From contig CAMOVZ010000001.1 of NCBI GenBank assembly GCA_946628045.1, positions 62,001 to 126,000 on the forward strand: a stretch of 64,000 nt of DNA. Direction: 5' to 3'. Positions 1 to 8,699 of the stretch are shown piece by piece (the first letter of the stretch is position 1; each line of letters starts with the position of its first letter). The translations under genes and the position numbers were made by a program. This DNA comes from an uncultured Caryophanales bacterium. GTDB taxonomy: Bacteria; Bacillota_I; Bacilli_A; RF39; UBA660. The notes beneath the pieces were generated by a model. It saw nothing but the letters and a program-made list of their open reading frames with translations, was not told where the DNA came from and did not search any database.

Positions 1-723
1 TTTAGCTTTTTCTTCTTGCTCTAGTATTTCTACTGGTTTATTACTTACTTTTTCTTCTACTACAGGAGGATTATTTTTTAGATTCTCTTCTCTTTTTTCT
101 TTTAATTCTTTATTAATCTCGTCATATGACTTTCTAACTATATTACCATTTATATTTTTATATTTATTTGTAAATAATAATTTATAAATAATTAATACTA
201 TAAAAGCCCCACCTAAAATAGTTAATATTGAGAATAAAAATTCTGTTTGATCATCAAATTTTTCTTTATGAAGAATTCCCATCTTATCAACATTTTGTCC
301 TATAAAATTTCTACTACCTTTAGTCTTACAAGTAATATTATCTCCTAATACTGCAATATATTTAATATCTTTAACACTACTATTCTTGCCTAAATATTTC
401 TTATCATATTTAATATTAAAACTAATTTCTTCTTTACTTTTAATAGTTAAATCACAATAATTAATTACTCCTATATTTCTACCTCTACTATTAAATAAAC
501 CAATACTAATAGAAATAGGTATTTCTTTATCAGTTAAATTCTTAATACCATCAAAACTAATTTTTTCTTTATCAAACTTTATTCCCTTATAACTAAAATT
601 ATTAGTATGAATACTAGTTTTTATATTATATGGGATTAATTCTTTAATACTATAATTCTCTGCATATACATTTATAGTTAAACTAATTAATAACACAATT
701 ATTATCTTTACAATTTTTTTCAT
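1..723 (-). CDS. Membrane-anchored surface protein of unknown function, C-terminus cut by window edge
   Basis: An open frame runs from an ATG at 723 to the left window edge without a stop, giving 241 codons of an incomplete protein. Residues 1-21 form a signal peptide ending VYA. An extracytoplasmic domain of about 140 residues follows, rich in Ser, Asn and Ile with a few Cys. A membrane segment spans about 162-184, followed by a charged Lys/Glu-rich cytoplasmic tail. The layout is outside domain, one transmembrane anchor, cytoplasmic tail. I do not recognise the family. It ends 8 bases upstream of nothing but the protease gene at 732-1733, which precedes it on the same strand, so the two are probably co-transcribed. 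The protein at 40712-41989 has a similar layout, but I see no clear sequence match. Confidence 0.75.
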   Translation of the reverse strand, partial: MKKIVKIIIVLLISLTINVYAENYSIKELIPYNIKTSIHTNNFSYKGIKFDKEKISFDGIKNLTDKEIPISISIGLFNSRGRNIGVINYCDLTIKSKEEISFNIKYDKKYLGKNSSVKDIKYIAVLGDNITCKTKGSRNFIGQNVDKMGILHKEKFDDQTEFLFSILTILGGAFIVLIIYKLLFTNKYKNINGNIVRKSYDEINKELKEKREENLKNNPPVVEEKVSNKPVEILEQEEKAK

Positions 724-731
724 ATTAACTC

Positions 732-1733
732 CTATTTTAATTTATTTATAGCGTCTTCTATATTTTTTACTTTTACTAATTTTATATTTAATTTATGTTT
801 TTTCTTATACTTTAAAGCATCTTTATAATTACCTTCAGGTACTAAGAATAAATCAACTTTATCCTCTGAAGCTCCTAACAATTTATATTCTACTCCACCT
901 ATTTCACCAATACTACCATCACTTTCAATAGTACCAGTTCCAGCTATTTTTCTTCCTTTAGTTAAATCACTTTTAGTTAATTGATTATATATTTCTAAAG
1001 TAGTAATAAGTCCTCCGGATGGACCAGATTCACTACTTTTAAACTTAATATTTACTTTAGGATCAGTTTTATATGTATCCACTACTTGTAGTCCTACACC
1101 TAATATTAATCTATCTTCATATTTATATAATTTAGATTTAATTATCTTCTCTTTATTATTTCTAAGTACTTTAACACTTACTTCTTCATTTTCTTTAAGT
1201 GTCTGCATATAATTTCTATATTCATCTATACTATCATATACTTTATCATTAATACTTAATATTTGATCTTTTATTTTTAATTTTACATCATAATCATCAA
1301 ATACCGTTATTACATAAATCTTAGTATTAGTTTTTTCTACATCTTTATTAGCTAATTTATAAGCCCAATAAGTAGCATTACTATTTGAATATAATAAATC
1401 TAAATCACTTCTAAACTCTATATCTTCAATACTTTCTTTATCATTATACTTATATAAATCAGCATCTTCTCTCTCCCAATTAGGAATAACATAACTTAAT
1501 AAATAAGTAATTATAGTACCCTTTAATTCTTCTACATAACTAATACTAAAACTACCTTTACTCTTATATTTATTTTCTACATTTATACGACTAGATACAT
1601 CACTAGTTCCTCCACCTACAATAATATAATAATTTAGAGGAAACTTTAATATAATGAATAATAGAAGTAAAACTATTATAAATTTATATTCTTCTTTTAC
1701 AGTATCTATTATAAAAGAAATAATTCTTTTCAT
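732..1733 (-). CDS. ylbL: PDZ domain S16 (Lon-like) membrane protease, YlbL/SepM family
   Basis: This 333-residue protein has an N-terminal membrane segment at about 16-38, a PDZ-like domain at about 130-200 and a C-terminal Lon-type protease domain. The catalytic dyad is visible as Ser239 in SESGPSGGL and Lys284 in GGVEYK. Length and order match YlbL of Bacillus and SepM of streptococci, membrane serine-lysine proteases that act outside the membrane; SepM trims a competence peptide. The start is an ATG behind AGGTGATAAG. It is divergent from ylbJ, its neighbour in Bacillus, which supports the call. The substrate here is unknown; a link to the competence genes in this window would be inference only. 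Confidence 0.88.
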   Translation of the reverse strand: MKRIISFIIDTVKEEYKFIIVLLLLFIILKFPLNYYIIVGGGTSDVSSRINVENKYKSKGSFSISYVEELKGTIITYLLSYVIPNWEREDADLYKYNDKESIEDIEFRSDLDLLYSNSNATYWAYKLANKDVEKTNTKIYVITVFDDYDVKLKIKDQILSINDKVYDSIDEYRNYMQTLKENEEVSVKVLRNNKEKIIKSKLYKYEDRLILGVGLQVVDTYKTDPKVNIKFKSSESGPSGGLITTLEIYNQLTKSDLTKGRKIAGTGTIESDGSIGEIGGVEYKLLGASEDKVDLFLVPEGNYKDALKYKKKHKLNIKLVKVKNIEDAINKLK

Positions 1734-1773
1734 CTTATCACCTACAATAATTATAACAAATAAAAGGAAAATT

Positions 1774-2649
1774 ATGAAAAAAACTTATAAAACAATTATC
1801 TTACTTGTCAGTTTAATTACTATTTTAATTATGTATTTTATTAATTCTGAATATATAATTAAATGTATTTTAGAATATACTAAATTATTTTATATTAAAT
1901 TATTTCCATCTAGCTTTATATTTTTTATTATTTCAACTATTCTAATAGAATATAAAGTATTAGATTATTTACCAATAAATATAAATAGTATTTATATATT
2001 TTTACTTAGTTTTATTAGTGGATTTCCTAGTGGAAGTAAATATACTAAAGAACTATTAGATAATAAAAGTATAAGTAATGAAGAAGCAAATAATCTATTA
2101 TTATTTAGTCATTTTCCTAATCCATTATTTGTATTAGGATCTATTAGTACAATTTTAAATAAAAGTATAACTATTAAATTATTAATCTCAATAATTCTAA
2201 GTAATTTTATAATACTTTTATCTACAAAAAAATATAAAAAAATTAATAATTATAATACAGTTTCTCCTAATAATTTTTCTATAGTTTTAACTAATTCTAT
2301 TTTTAAATCTATTAAGACTATTATATTAATATATGGTAGTAGTATATTCTTTTATTTAATAGTTTGTATTATTACAAAATATATTTATTTTAATCCATAT
2401 TTTTATATATTAATTAATGGATTATTTGATTTAACTAAAGGAATATTTTCTACTACTATAATTAATAATATCTATATAAGATCTATATTTATATTAATAT
2501 TTATATCTTTTGGTAGTATATCTATTCATATACAAACAAAAAGTATCCTTTTGGATACTTCTCTATATAAATCATTCCTAAAAGGTAGAATAATAGGAAC
2601 AATTATTTCACTTATCATATTCTTAATTTTAATAATTCCAGTTAGATGA
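1774..2649 (+). CDS. ylbJ: YlbJ-like integral membrane protein (nucleoside-recognition/gate type)
   Basis: A 291-residue, very hydrophobic protein with about eight membrane segments. The motif SGFPSGSKYTKEL followed by EEANNLLLFSHFPNPLF matches the conserved core of YlbJ, a membrane protein needed for sporulation in Bacillus. The open frame begins further upstream at 1654, but that part lies over the ylbL start. The ATG at 1774 has AAAGGAAA six bases before it and opens a Lys-rich membrane-protein start, so it is preferred. The gene ends with TGA, and its last 21 bases overlap the end of the convergent prepilin gene. Since I see no other sporulation structural genes here, the role in this organism is open. 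Confidence 0.85.
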   Translation: MKKTYKTIILLVSLITILIMYFINSEYIIKCILEYTKLFYIKLFPSSFIFFIISTILIEYKVLDYLPININSIYIFLLSFISGFPSGSKYTKELLDNKSISNEEANNLLLFSHFPNPLFVLGSISTILNKSITIKLLISIILSNFIILLSTKKYKKINNYNTVSPNNFSIVLTNSIFKSIKTIILIYGSSIFFYLIVCIITKYIYFNPYFYILINGLFDLTKGIFSTTIINNIYIRSIFILIFISFGSISIHIQTKSILLDTSLYKSFLKGRIIGTIISLIIFLILIIPVR

Positions 2650-3288
2650 TGAATCATATCCTGATGAAACATAATCTATTGGACATACTATATTAATAGC
2701 GTATTTAGTAGCAAGTTCTGGATGATAAAAACCTATATAAATTGATAAAACATTATCATCAGTAATATTTATTAAAACATTATTTATAGATAAATCTTGC
2801 ACTTTTAAACATCCACTATCTTTATCTGCATCACATATTTTTGAATTAACAGGATCATATCCAGAATAACCTAATTCAGGTATAGGATATTCTATTAAAT
2901 CAGAAGGCTCACCATATTTAATCATAAAGTAATCATTATCTGTAGTTGATCCTCCTATATGATATGAACTACGAGCAAGAACTTGTTCAACAATAAGTTT
3001 TCTTTCACTACCATCCTTTAAAGTACAAGTAACAGTATGTGTAACTTTACTACCATCTATATTTTTTTCATACTTAGCATGAGTAAGACCAATCTTTATA
3101 AAATCATCTTGTATCTCTTTAGTTAATGTATTTTTATAATCATATATTTCTTCTTTATATCCTTCTATTATCTTTTTCTCATTAAAATTAGATACCGTAG
3201 CATACATAGATACAGTTATTATTACAACTAATATAAAACAAATTAATACTTCAATCGTAGTGATACCTTTATTATTTAACTTTTTCAT
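2629..3288 (-). CDS. Type IV prepilin-like protein (minor pseudopilin)
   Basis: A 219-residue protein with a short basic leader MKKLNNKG, then ITTIEVLIC and a hydrophobic helix of about 20 residues. Cleavage after Gly8 would leave Ile1 and place Glu at +5, the hallmark of prepilin peptidase substrates. The globular part contains several Cys. Its start overlaps the stop of the upstream prepilin by one base (TAATG), implying translational coupling. Position next to the PilB/ComGA-type ATPase suggests a minor pseudopilin of the ComGD/ComGF kind, but the exact paralogue cannot be assigned. The 3' end overlaps ylbJ tail to tail. Confidence 0.82.
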   Translation of the reverse strand: MKKLNNKGITTIEVLICFILVVIITVSMYATVSNFNEKKIIEGYKEEIYDYKNTLTKEIQDDFIKIGLTHAKYEKNIDGSKVTHTVTCTLKDGSERKLIVEQVLARSSYHIGGSTTDNDYFMIKYGEPSDLIEYPIPELGYSGYDPVNSKICDADKDSGCLKVQDLSINNVLINITDDNVLSIYIGFYHPELATKYAINIVCPIDYVSSGYDSSSNWNY

Positions 3289-4004
3289 TAACGACTCACC
3301 TCGATTGTTGCATAAGAATAATAATTATTATTATCTTTTTTATTATGAAAACTTGCGACTACTCTATAGTTAGCATAATTTAATGATTCAGCAGCATAAT
3401 CAGGTAAATTAAATACATAATCTTTAAATCCTGAACGAAATATCTTTTTATCTGCTTTTTCTGCGCATAAATTCCTATCTACTTCACTTCCTGAAGTTAA
3501 AGCTACACAATTATTAATATAAGTAGTTCTGCAACTATCTCCACTACAATTTTCTTGATATCTTTTTTTATTTGATTTAACTGAATCTTTAAACCATTTT
3601 TTACTAGTATCATTACTATTTCCTATACGATATCTAGTAATAAATATTTCACAATTATTTCCTAATTTATCACAATTTTCTACTTGTAAGTTTTTAACTA
3701 TATTAATACAAAATTCACGTTTTTCTTCATCTTCTACAATATCACTACATTCAAAGCGAACATAGCCATCACTATTAAAAGAATTTGCTTTACTACTAGG
3801 TATATTATATGAAGAATCTTCAATCATTCTTTTTAACCAATAAACAGCATATTTACCATCAACATTATCATAATTTTCACGCTTTTCATACTCACCAACT
3901 AAAGGTAAGAAATTAGCATATATCATAGCAAAAATAGCCATTAAAAATACAGTAACCACAAGGGTCTCAGCTAACACAAAACCGGAAGAATTAATTTTTT
4001 TCAT
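3288..4004 (-). CDS. Type IV prepilin-like protein (minor pseudopilin)
   Basis: This 238-residue protein starts MKKINSSG then FVLAETLVV and a hydrophobic helix; processing after Gly8 puts Glu at +5. The mature domain is rich in Asn, Asp and Cys (about eight Cys), suggesting disulphide-bonded loops outside the cell. It is the first gene of a two-gene prepilin unit, coupled by a TAATG overlap to 2629-3288. It diverges from the pilus ATPase at 4094, so both probably serve the same assembly machine. The start is an ATG with GAAAGGAAAG upstream. Confidence 0.82.
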   Translation of the reverse strand: MKKINSSGFVLAETLVVTVFLMAIFAMIYANFLPLVGEYEKRENYDNVDGKYAVYWLKRMIEDSSYNIPSSKANSFNSDGYVRFECSDIVEDEEKREFCINIVKNLQVENCDKLGNNCEIFITRYRIGNSNDTSKKWFKDSVKSNKKRYQENCSGDSCRTTYINNCVALTSGSEVDRNLCAEKADKKIFRSGFKDYVFNLPDYAAESLNYANYRVVASFHNKKDNNNYYSYATIEVSR

Positions 4005-4021
4005 TTTTAACTTTCCTTTCC

Positions 4022-4050
4022 TTGATATTCTCTTAAAATTATTATATAAT
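4022..4050 (+). promoter_or_regulatory. Sigma-A type promoter of pilB
   Basis: TTGATA at 4022-4027 and TATAAT at 4045-4050 are separated by 17 bases, 43 bases upstream of the pilB start. This near-consensus vegetative promoter suggests that pilB transcription does not need a special sigma factor. Confidence 0.65.
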
Positions 4051-4093
4051 ATTATTTAGTAAAATACCATAAAAAGTAGACAAAGGGGTTGAA

Positions 4094-5815
4094 ATGATGG
4101 TTCAATTTGATGTCAAACGTGTCCAACAGGGAACCGAAAGTTTCATGGTGAGTTTTGATTTTACAAAAACACCAGTTACACAAATAGCAGATTACATCAT
4201 TATTTCTGCAGCTAAACATAATGCCAGTGATATCCATTTCGATCCTAGAGAAGATGGAATGATGGTTCGCTTCAGAATTGATGGTGACTGCCAAGATTAT
4301 ACTTTTGTTCCGAAAGCTTATGAAAAAAACTTAACTACAAGACTTAAATTACTTGCTAATATGAATATAACAGAATCTCGTCTACCACAAGACGGTGCTA
4401 TTAAAGGTGAATTTGGTGGTATGGACTTAGATATGCGTGTATCTAGCTTACCTCTAAATGAAGGAGAAAAAATAGTTATTCGTATCTTAGACTATTCACG
4501 AAGTCTTGAAGGTGTTGATAAATTAGGATTTCATCCTAAAAACTTAGAAAAAGTAAGAAGAATGATGGCTATTCCAAACGGAATTATTTTAACTACTGGT
4601 GCTACTGGTTCCGGTAAATCAACTACTACTTACTCTATTATTGAAGAATTAAATAAACCCGAAACAAATATTATTACAGTTGAAGACCCAATAGAAATGA
4701 ATATTGAAGGAATTAACCAAGTTCAAGTTAATGCTGAAATTGGTATGACTTTTGCAACAGCCTTACGTTCAATTTTAAGACAAGACCCTAACATTATACT
4801 TATTGGAGAAATCCGTGACTCTGAAACTGCACAAATTGCTGTTCGTGCATCAATAACAGGTCACTTAGTTTTATCTACAATCCATACAAATAATACTTTA
4901 TCTACAGTTGAACGTTTATTAGATATGGATGTTGAAAGATATTTATTATCTACTGCCCTAACAGGTATTATTTCTCAAAGACTTGCTAAAATGCTTTGTC
5001 CTCATTGTAGATATCAAAGAGATACTACTAAATATGAGAAAAAAGTATTTAAAAAATTTATGAATATGGATGTTCAAAAAATATGGGATGCAAATCCTAA
5101 AGGCTGTGAACATTGTCGTAATGGATATCACGGTCGTCTTGCTTTTCAAGAAGTATTAGAACTTGATGATGATATTAGAAATTCATTAAACAATGATAAA
5201 TTAGAGAAAAAAGAATTAGCTAAAATGGTATATTCATCAAATACAATTACAATGCTACAAGATGCTTTAATTAAATGTTTAGAAGGAAAAACTTCATTTG
5301 AAGAAGTATATCGTACAATCGAAATAGAAAATGAAGATGAAGATAATTATGAAGAAGAAGTTAATAATGAAATAAAGGCATCAGTTCCAAAAGAACCTGT
5401 TACAGAGTCTGACGACTTATTAGAAATTCCAACAGCTAATAACACTACTTTAACACAACCTGCACAAGTACCAACAGTACCACAACAGGCTGTACAAACA
5501 ACACCACAAACTGCTGTACCAACTACGGTTCCAGTTCAAGCTACCGGAGGACAACCTGTACAAGTACCAACAGCACCACAACAGTCTACACAAGCTCCAG
5601 TTAAAGCTACTGGAGGACAACCTGTACAAGTACCAACAGTACCACAACAATCTGTACAAACAACACCACAAACTGCTGTACCAACTACGGTTCCAGTTCA
5701 AGCTACAGTACCAACTACTATACCACAACAAGTACCAACTACACCAATTCAATCAATAAATGCTACTGTTGCTCCACAAACTGTTACTAATCAATCACAA
5801 ATACAAAAACTTTAA
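4094..5815 (+). CDS. Type IV pilus/competence assembly ATPase (PilB/GspE/ComGA family) with repetitive Pro-Gln-Thr tail
   Basis: A 573-residue secretion ATPase that powers pilus or pseudopilus extension from the cytoplasmic face of the membrane. The Walker A motif GATGSGKST is at 169-177, the Walker B-like segment IILIGEIRD at 234-242, a His box SGHL/STIHTNN follows, and a zinc site is formed by Cys302, Cys305, Cys338 and Cys341. It lacks the long N-terminal domain of Gram-negative PilB, as ComGA does. After about residue 410 comes an acidic linker and then a tail of about 115 residues made of PQQ, VPT and TTP repeats, which ComGA lacks. The start is ATG 4094 or 4097, after AAAGGGG. No PilC/ComGB or prepilin peptidase gene is present in the window. 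Confidence 0.93.
   Translation: MMVQFDVKRVQQGTESFMVSFDFTKTPVTQIADYIIISAAKHNASDIHFDPREDGMMVRFRIDGDCQDYTFVPKAYEKNLTTRLKLLANMNITESRLPQDGAIKGEFGGMDLDMRVSSLPLNEGEKIVIRILDYSRSLEGVDKLGFHPKNLEKVRRMMAIPNGIILTTGATGSGKSTTTYSIIEELNKPETNIITVEDPIEMNIEGINQVQVNAEIGMTFATALRSILRQDPNIILIGEIRDSETAQIAVRASITGHLVLSTIHTNNTLSTVERLLDMDVERYLLSTALTGIISQRLAKMLCPHCRYQRDTTKYEKKVFKKFMNMDVQKIWDANPKGCEHCRNGYHGRLAFQEVLELDDDIRNSLNNDKLEKKELAKMVYSSNTITMLQDALIKCLEGKTSFEEVYRTIEIENEDEDNYEEEVNNEIKASVPKEPVTESDDLLEIPTANNTTLTQPAQVPTVPQQAVQTTPQTAVPTTVPVQATGGQPVQVPTAPQQSTQAPVKATGGQPVQVPTVPQQSVQTTPQTAVPTTVPVQATVPTTIPQQVPTTPIQSINATVAPQTVTNQSQIQKL
5465..5706 (+). repeat. In-frame direct repeats encoding the PilB tail
   Basis: An 80-base unit at 5465-5544 recurs at 5627-5706 with two mismatches (offset 162 bases, 54 codons). 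A 28-base unit at 5546-5573 recurs exactly at 5612-5639 (offset 66, 22 codons). All offsets are multiples of three, so copy-number change would keep the reading frame. Confidence 0.9.
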
Positions 5816-5818
5816 AAT

Positions 5819-5847
5819 AAAAAGAACCTTTTAATAAGGTTCTTTTT
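5819..5847. terminator. Bidirectional terminator between pilB and tmk
   Basis: A 12-base stem (arms 5819-5830 and 5836-5847, core AAGAACCTT) with an A-run on the left and a T-run on the right serves the convergent pilB and tmk genes. The tmk stop codon lies in the loop. Confidence 0.85.
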
Positions 5848-6502
5848 CTATTGTTTTTAATATCTCGTCATTAATATCTTCTACACTTCTAAGTTTATTA
5901 TCTTTTATACATTCAATAGTATCCCAATTATATAATTCACTTAATTCAATATAAGCTTCTTCCGCTTGACGTAAGTGTTCAACACTTTTTTCATGTTCAT
6001 CAATAGAAGTTCTATTTTTTCTTAATTCTAAAGTATATTCATATGGTACATGTAAAAAAACTGTTCTATCAGGTTTAGGTAATTTAAGTAACCAATATTC
6101 TAATTTATCTATCCAATTATACATAATATATCTCTCATCTTTATCTTTTATTTTACTACCTTGATGAGCTAAGTTAGAAGTTACATATCTATCTAATAAT
6201 ACATAATAATCTTTATCTAAATATTCTTGTATTTTAGGCATATTATATTTTCTATCAGCAGCATAATATAAACTGACTACATAAGGATCCACATTAACCG
6301 CTCCCTCAGGAAAAACACTCTTACCAATCTCTTCTTTTCCTAAATAACAACCTCCTACTATTTTACCTGTAGGTGTATCATACATTGGAAAATCAAATCT
6401 AATACATTTCTTTCCCATTTCATTTAATCTTTTTTCAAGTAATTTTGACTGTGTTTCTTTACCTGAACAATCAGTACCTTCTATAACTATTATTTTACCC
6501 AT
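5831..6502 (-). CDS. tmk: Thymidylate kinase (dTMP kinase)
   Basis: A 223-residue P-loop kinase that phosphorylates dTMP to dTDP for DNA synthesis. The P-loop is GTDCSGKET at 9-17. The DRY segment (Asp104-Arg105-Tyr106) followed by VTSN is the nucleotide-binding signature of this family. Length fits a normal bacterial dTMP kinase. It begins with ATG behind ATAGGTGATAAT and ends inside the terminator shared with pilB. The usual Bacillus neighbours (holB, yaaT) are absent here. Confidence 0.88.
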   Translation of the reverse strand: MGKIIVIEGTDCSGKETQSKLLEKRLNEMGKKCIRFDFPMYDTPTGKIVGGCYLGKEEIGKSVFPEGAVNVDPYVVSLYYAADRKYNMPKIQEYLDKDYYVLLDRYVTSNLAHQGSKIKDKDERYIMYNWIDKLEYWLLKLPKPDRTVFLHVPYEYTLELRKNRTSIDEHEKSVEHLRQAEEAYIELSELYNWDTIECIKDNKLRSVEDINDEILKTIEKEPY

Positions 6503-6562
6503 ATTATCACCTATCCTATAATTAATATTATCAAAAAATTAAATATTAAACAATACTAAAAA

Positions 6563-6583
6563 ATAAGTGTCTTAAACACTTAT
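6563..6583 (-). terminator. Terminator of the lepA-hemW-HD gene cluster
   Basis: An 8-base stem ATAAGTGT/ACACTTAT with a 5-base loop, followed on the minus strand by TTTTTT. The stop codon of the HD-domain gene is in the loop. Confidence 0.75.
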
Positions 6584-7150
6584 ATTATTATCTTCAAATG
6601 GAACTAATAAACATTTTCTACTAGCTAAAAAATCACACATATGAACAAAATTTTGGTATTTAGTAACTGGACGCTCTAATACTTCATTACCATCATAATC
6701 AACTACCCATGGTCCCATATGTGTCTTTATAACATCATTCATAAAATTAGCATCTTCTTCATTTAAACCTATTTCATCTTTATGTTCTAATACAAATTTA
6801 CCCATAAGAATAGGATGATCAAATCTAGTATATTTTTCTTGTGGAAGACCTAATTTCAATCCATCATGAACTAATAGACTCATTAACATTAAATCTTTCT
6901 CTCTATCAGTATATTTATCTCCTATACAAGGATCACTAAGTAATTCATACCCTATTCTCATAGCAGCCTTAGAATGTCTAAGTAATCCACCTTCTCCTAA
7001 TGCATATTCTGGATGATACTTCCCAGTAGAACTAGCAGCTACTTTTAACCAATATTCAGGAAGTAAATTAATTAATTTTAATAATGATTCGCATAAATCT
7101 TCATCTTTTATATAACCTAATTCATCTAAAAATAACTCTTCTCTATTCAT
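6572..7150 (-). CDS. HD-domain phosphohydrolase-like protein
   Basis: A 192-residue soluble protein with a metal-binding HD arrangement: His59 in LLRHS, the His95-Asp96 pair in LLVHDGLK, and further His residues (about 112 and 143) at suitable spacing. HD proteins hydrolyse phosphate esters of nucleotides or nucleic acids; the substrate cannot be told. The start overlaps the end of hemW by 8 bases, so it is the last gene of the lepA-hemW unit. ATG start behind AAGGAGAG. Confidence 0.75.
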   Translation of the reverse strand: MNREELFLDELGYIKDEDLCESLLKLINLLPEYWLKVAASSTGKYHPEYALGEGGLLRHSKAAMRIGYELLSDPCIGDKYTDREKDLMLMSLLVHDGLKLGLPQEKYTRFDHPILMGKFVLEHKDEIGLNEEDANFMNDVIKTHMGPWVVDYDGNEVLERPVTKYQNFVHMCDFLASRKCLLVPFEDNNISV

Positions 7151-8246
7151 AAACTCTCCTTTCTATAACATCAACTATTATACTATTACTAATATACCAT
7201 TTATCTTCAGGTATATAAATATGATTATTATCTAATCTTAATAAATCCATTATTAATAAATCAGTATAATTAAATACATTAATTAAATCTATATTATACT
7301 TATCCCTAAATTTAATTAAATCTATTCCATCTTTCTTTCTTAAATTCAAGATAACCTCATATTCCATAGTATCATATTTATCTAAATACTCTATTTCTCT
7401 AGGATATCTTTCCATCATATATTTATTTAAACTTCTAGTATTAGTAGTTCTTCTATTTTCTATATAAGAACTAGCTCCTAATCCAAAACCATAATAATTA
7501 CTATTATCCCAATAACATGTATTATGCATAGACTCATATCCATCTTTACAAAAATTACTAATCTCATAATGATTATAACCATGTTTTTTCATATTATCAC
7601 AAATATATCTATACATATCATAATCTAAATCTTCATCTATATTCTTAATACCATTTATTTTTAATTTAGTATTATTCTCTATAATTAATGAATATGTTGA
7701 GATATGTTCTAAATCTAAAGAATAAATATAATCTAAATCTTTCTTTAAATCTTTTATACTTTCATTAGGTAAAGCATATATTAAGTCTACATTTATATTA
7801 TTAAATCCAATACTTTTAGAATAATCAATAACTTCATTAATCTTTTCTAAATCAATACTTCTATCTAATAATTCTAATCCTTTTTTATTAATAGTCTCTA
7901 TACCAAAACTTAATCTATTAATACCTACTTTTTTATATAAATCTAACTTTTCTTTACTAGTACTTTCAAAATTACCTTCTATTGTATATTCAATGTTTTT
8001 ACTTTTTTTAAATATACTTAATATATCAAATAATTTCTCTAATTGTTTTAAACTTAAAGAACTAGGAGTACCTCCACCTATATATAAAGTATCTAACTCT
8101 TCTCCTTTATAGAAATATTTAATTTCTTTTTCTAATGCGATTAAATATTCATCTACAAACCTTTCATATTTTAACATCTTACAGAAATCACAATAAGAAC
8201 AGATTCTATCGCAAAATGGAATATGTATATAACAATTTTTTATCAT
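7143..8246 (-). CDS. hemW: HemW-like radical SAM haem chaperone
   Basis: A 367-residue radical SAM protein. Cys12, Cys16 and Cys19 give the CxxxCxxC cluster site, with Cys22 just after, as typical for HemW (formerly HemN-like). GGGTP follows at 57-61. HemW binds haem and is distinct from true coproporphyrinogen dehydrogenase HemN. Its position downstream of lepA is the arrangement in Bacillus, here with a regulator gene between them. I see no haem-biosynthesis genes in the window. Confidence 0.88.
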   Translation of the reverse strand: MIKNCYIHIPFCDRICSYCDFCKMLKYERFVDEYLIALEKEIKYFYKGEELDTLYIGGGTPSSLSLKQLEKLFDILSIFKKSKNIEYTIEGNFESTSKEKLDLYKKVGINRLSFGIETINKKGLELLDRSIDLEKINEVIDYSKSIGFNNINVDLIYALPNESIKDLKKDLDYIYSLDLEHISTYSLIIENNTKLKINGIKNIDEDLDYDMYRYICDNMKKHGYNHYEISNFCKDGYESMHNTCYWDNSNYYGFGLGASSYIENRRTTNTRSLNKYMMERYPREIEYLDKYDTMEYEVILNLRKKDGIDLIKFRDKYNIDLINVFNYTDLLIMDLLRLDNNHIYIPEDKWYISNSIIVDVIERRVYE

Positions 8247-8247
8247 A

Positions 8248-8697
8248 TTATTTATAATTTCCTCTACTTAAATCAGCAACTAAAACACCTTTTCTATTAG
8301 CAACAGCTACTCTATCTAATGAAGTTTTCATATCCATAGGAATATAACTACTATGAACCATTTCATATATCGTAGATCTAGGTATTTTAAATTTCTCTGA
8401 AGCTTCTTCATATGTATATTCATTCACGATAATAAGATTAGCTATTCTAATAGCTTCTTCTTTAGTATAACTAGGATGAGACCTACCTACTTCTCCTCCT
8501 TTTATTCTACCAATTTTCATATTACTTTCTTTTTTAGCTAATACTAAATTATGTAGTAAAGGATCTATCACACCTAATTGTTTTAAATGTATTTGAAAAG
8601 TTCTTTTACTAATACCTAATAAAGATGCAGTTTCTTCTACAGTTAAATCACTATTAACATATTCTTTTGCTTCTTCTATTATTTTTTCTTTATTCAT
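8248..8697 (-). CDS. Tandem SpoIIID-like helix-turn-helix regulator
   Basis: This 149-residue protein looks like two SpoIIID domains in one chain. Half one (about 1-75) has AKEYV, a helix-turn-helix LTVEETASLLGISKRTFQIH, and the downstream RIKGGEVG, which parallels the RGGE segment after the SpoIIID helix-turn-helix. Half two (about 80-149) repeats the plan with TYEEASEKFKIPRSTIYEMV. SpoIIID itself is about 93 residues with one such unit and controls mother-cell genes during sporulation. The gene is squeezed between lepA and hemW with 1-2 base gaps, so it shares their transcript. What it regulates is unknown. The duplication is my reading of the sequence. Confidence 0.7.
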   Translation of the reverse strand: MNKEKIIEEAKEYVNSDLTVEETASLLGISKRTFQIHLKQLGVIDPLLHNLVLAKKESNMKIGRIKGGEVGRSHPSYTKEEAIRIANLIIVNEYTYEEASEKFKIPRSTIYEMVHSSYIPMDMKTSLDRVAVANRKGVLVADLSRGNYK

Positions 8698-8699
8698 AA

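Noticed and set aside
2640..2649. Use of the mycoplasma code (TGA as Trp)
   Set aside because: TGA acts as the stop of ylbJ, the DUF421 gene and comEA, and tryptophan is encoded by TGG in conserved motifs.
5465..5706. Repeats that could suggest a CRISPR-like array
   Set aside because: Repeat units have unequal spacing, lie inside a reading frame and encode a low-complexity tail; no cas genes are present.
5450..5752. A 100-codon minus-strand frame opposite the PilB tail
   Set aside because: It is the mirror of the Pro-Gln-Thr repeats, giving an unlikely Trp/Tyr/Leu/Ser-rich product with no ribosome site.
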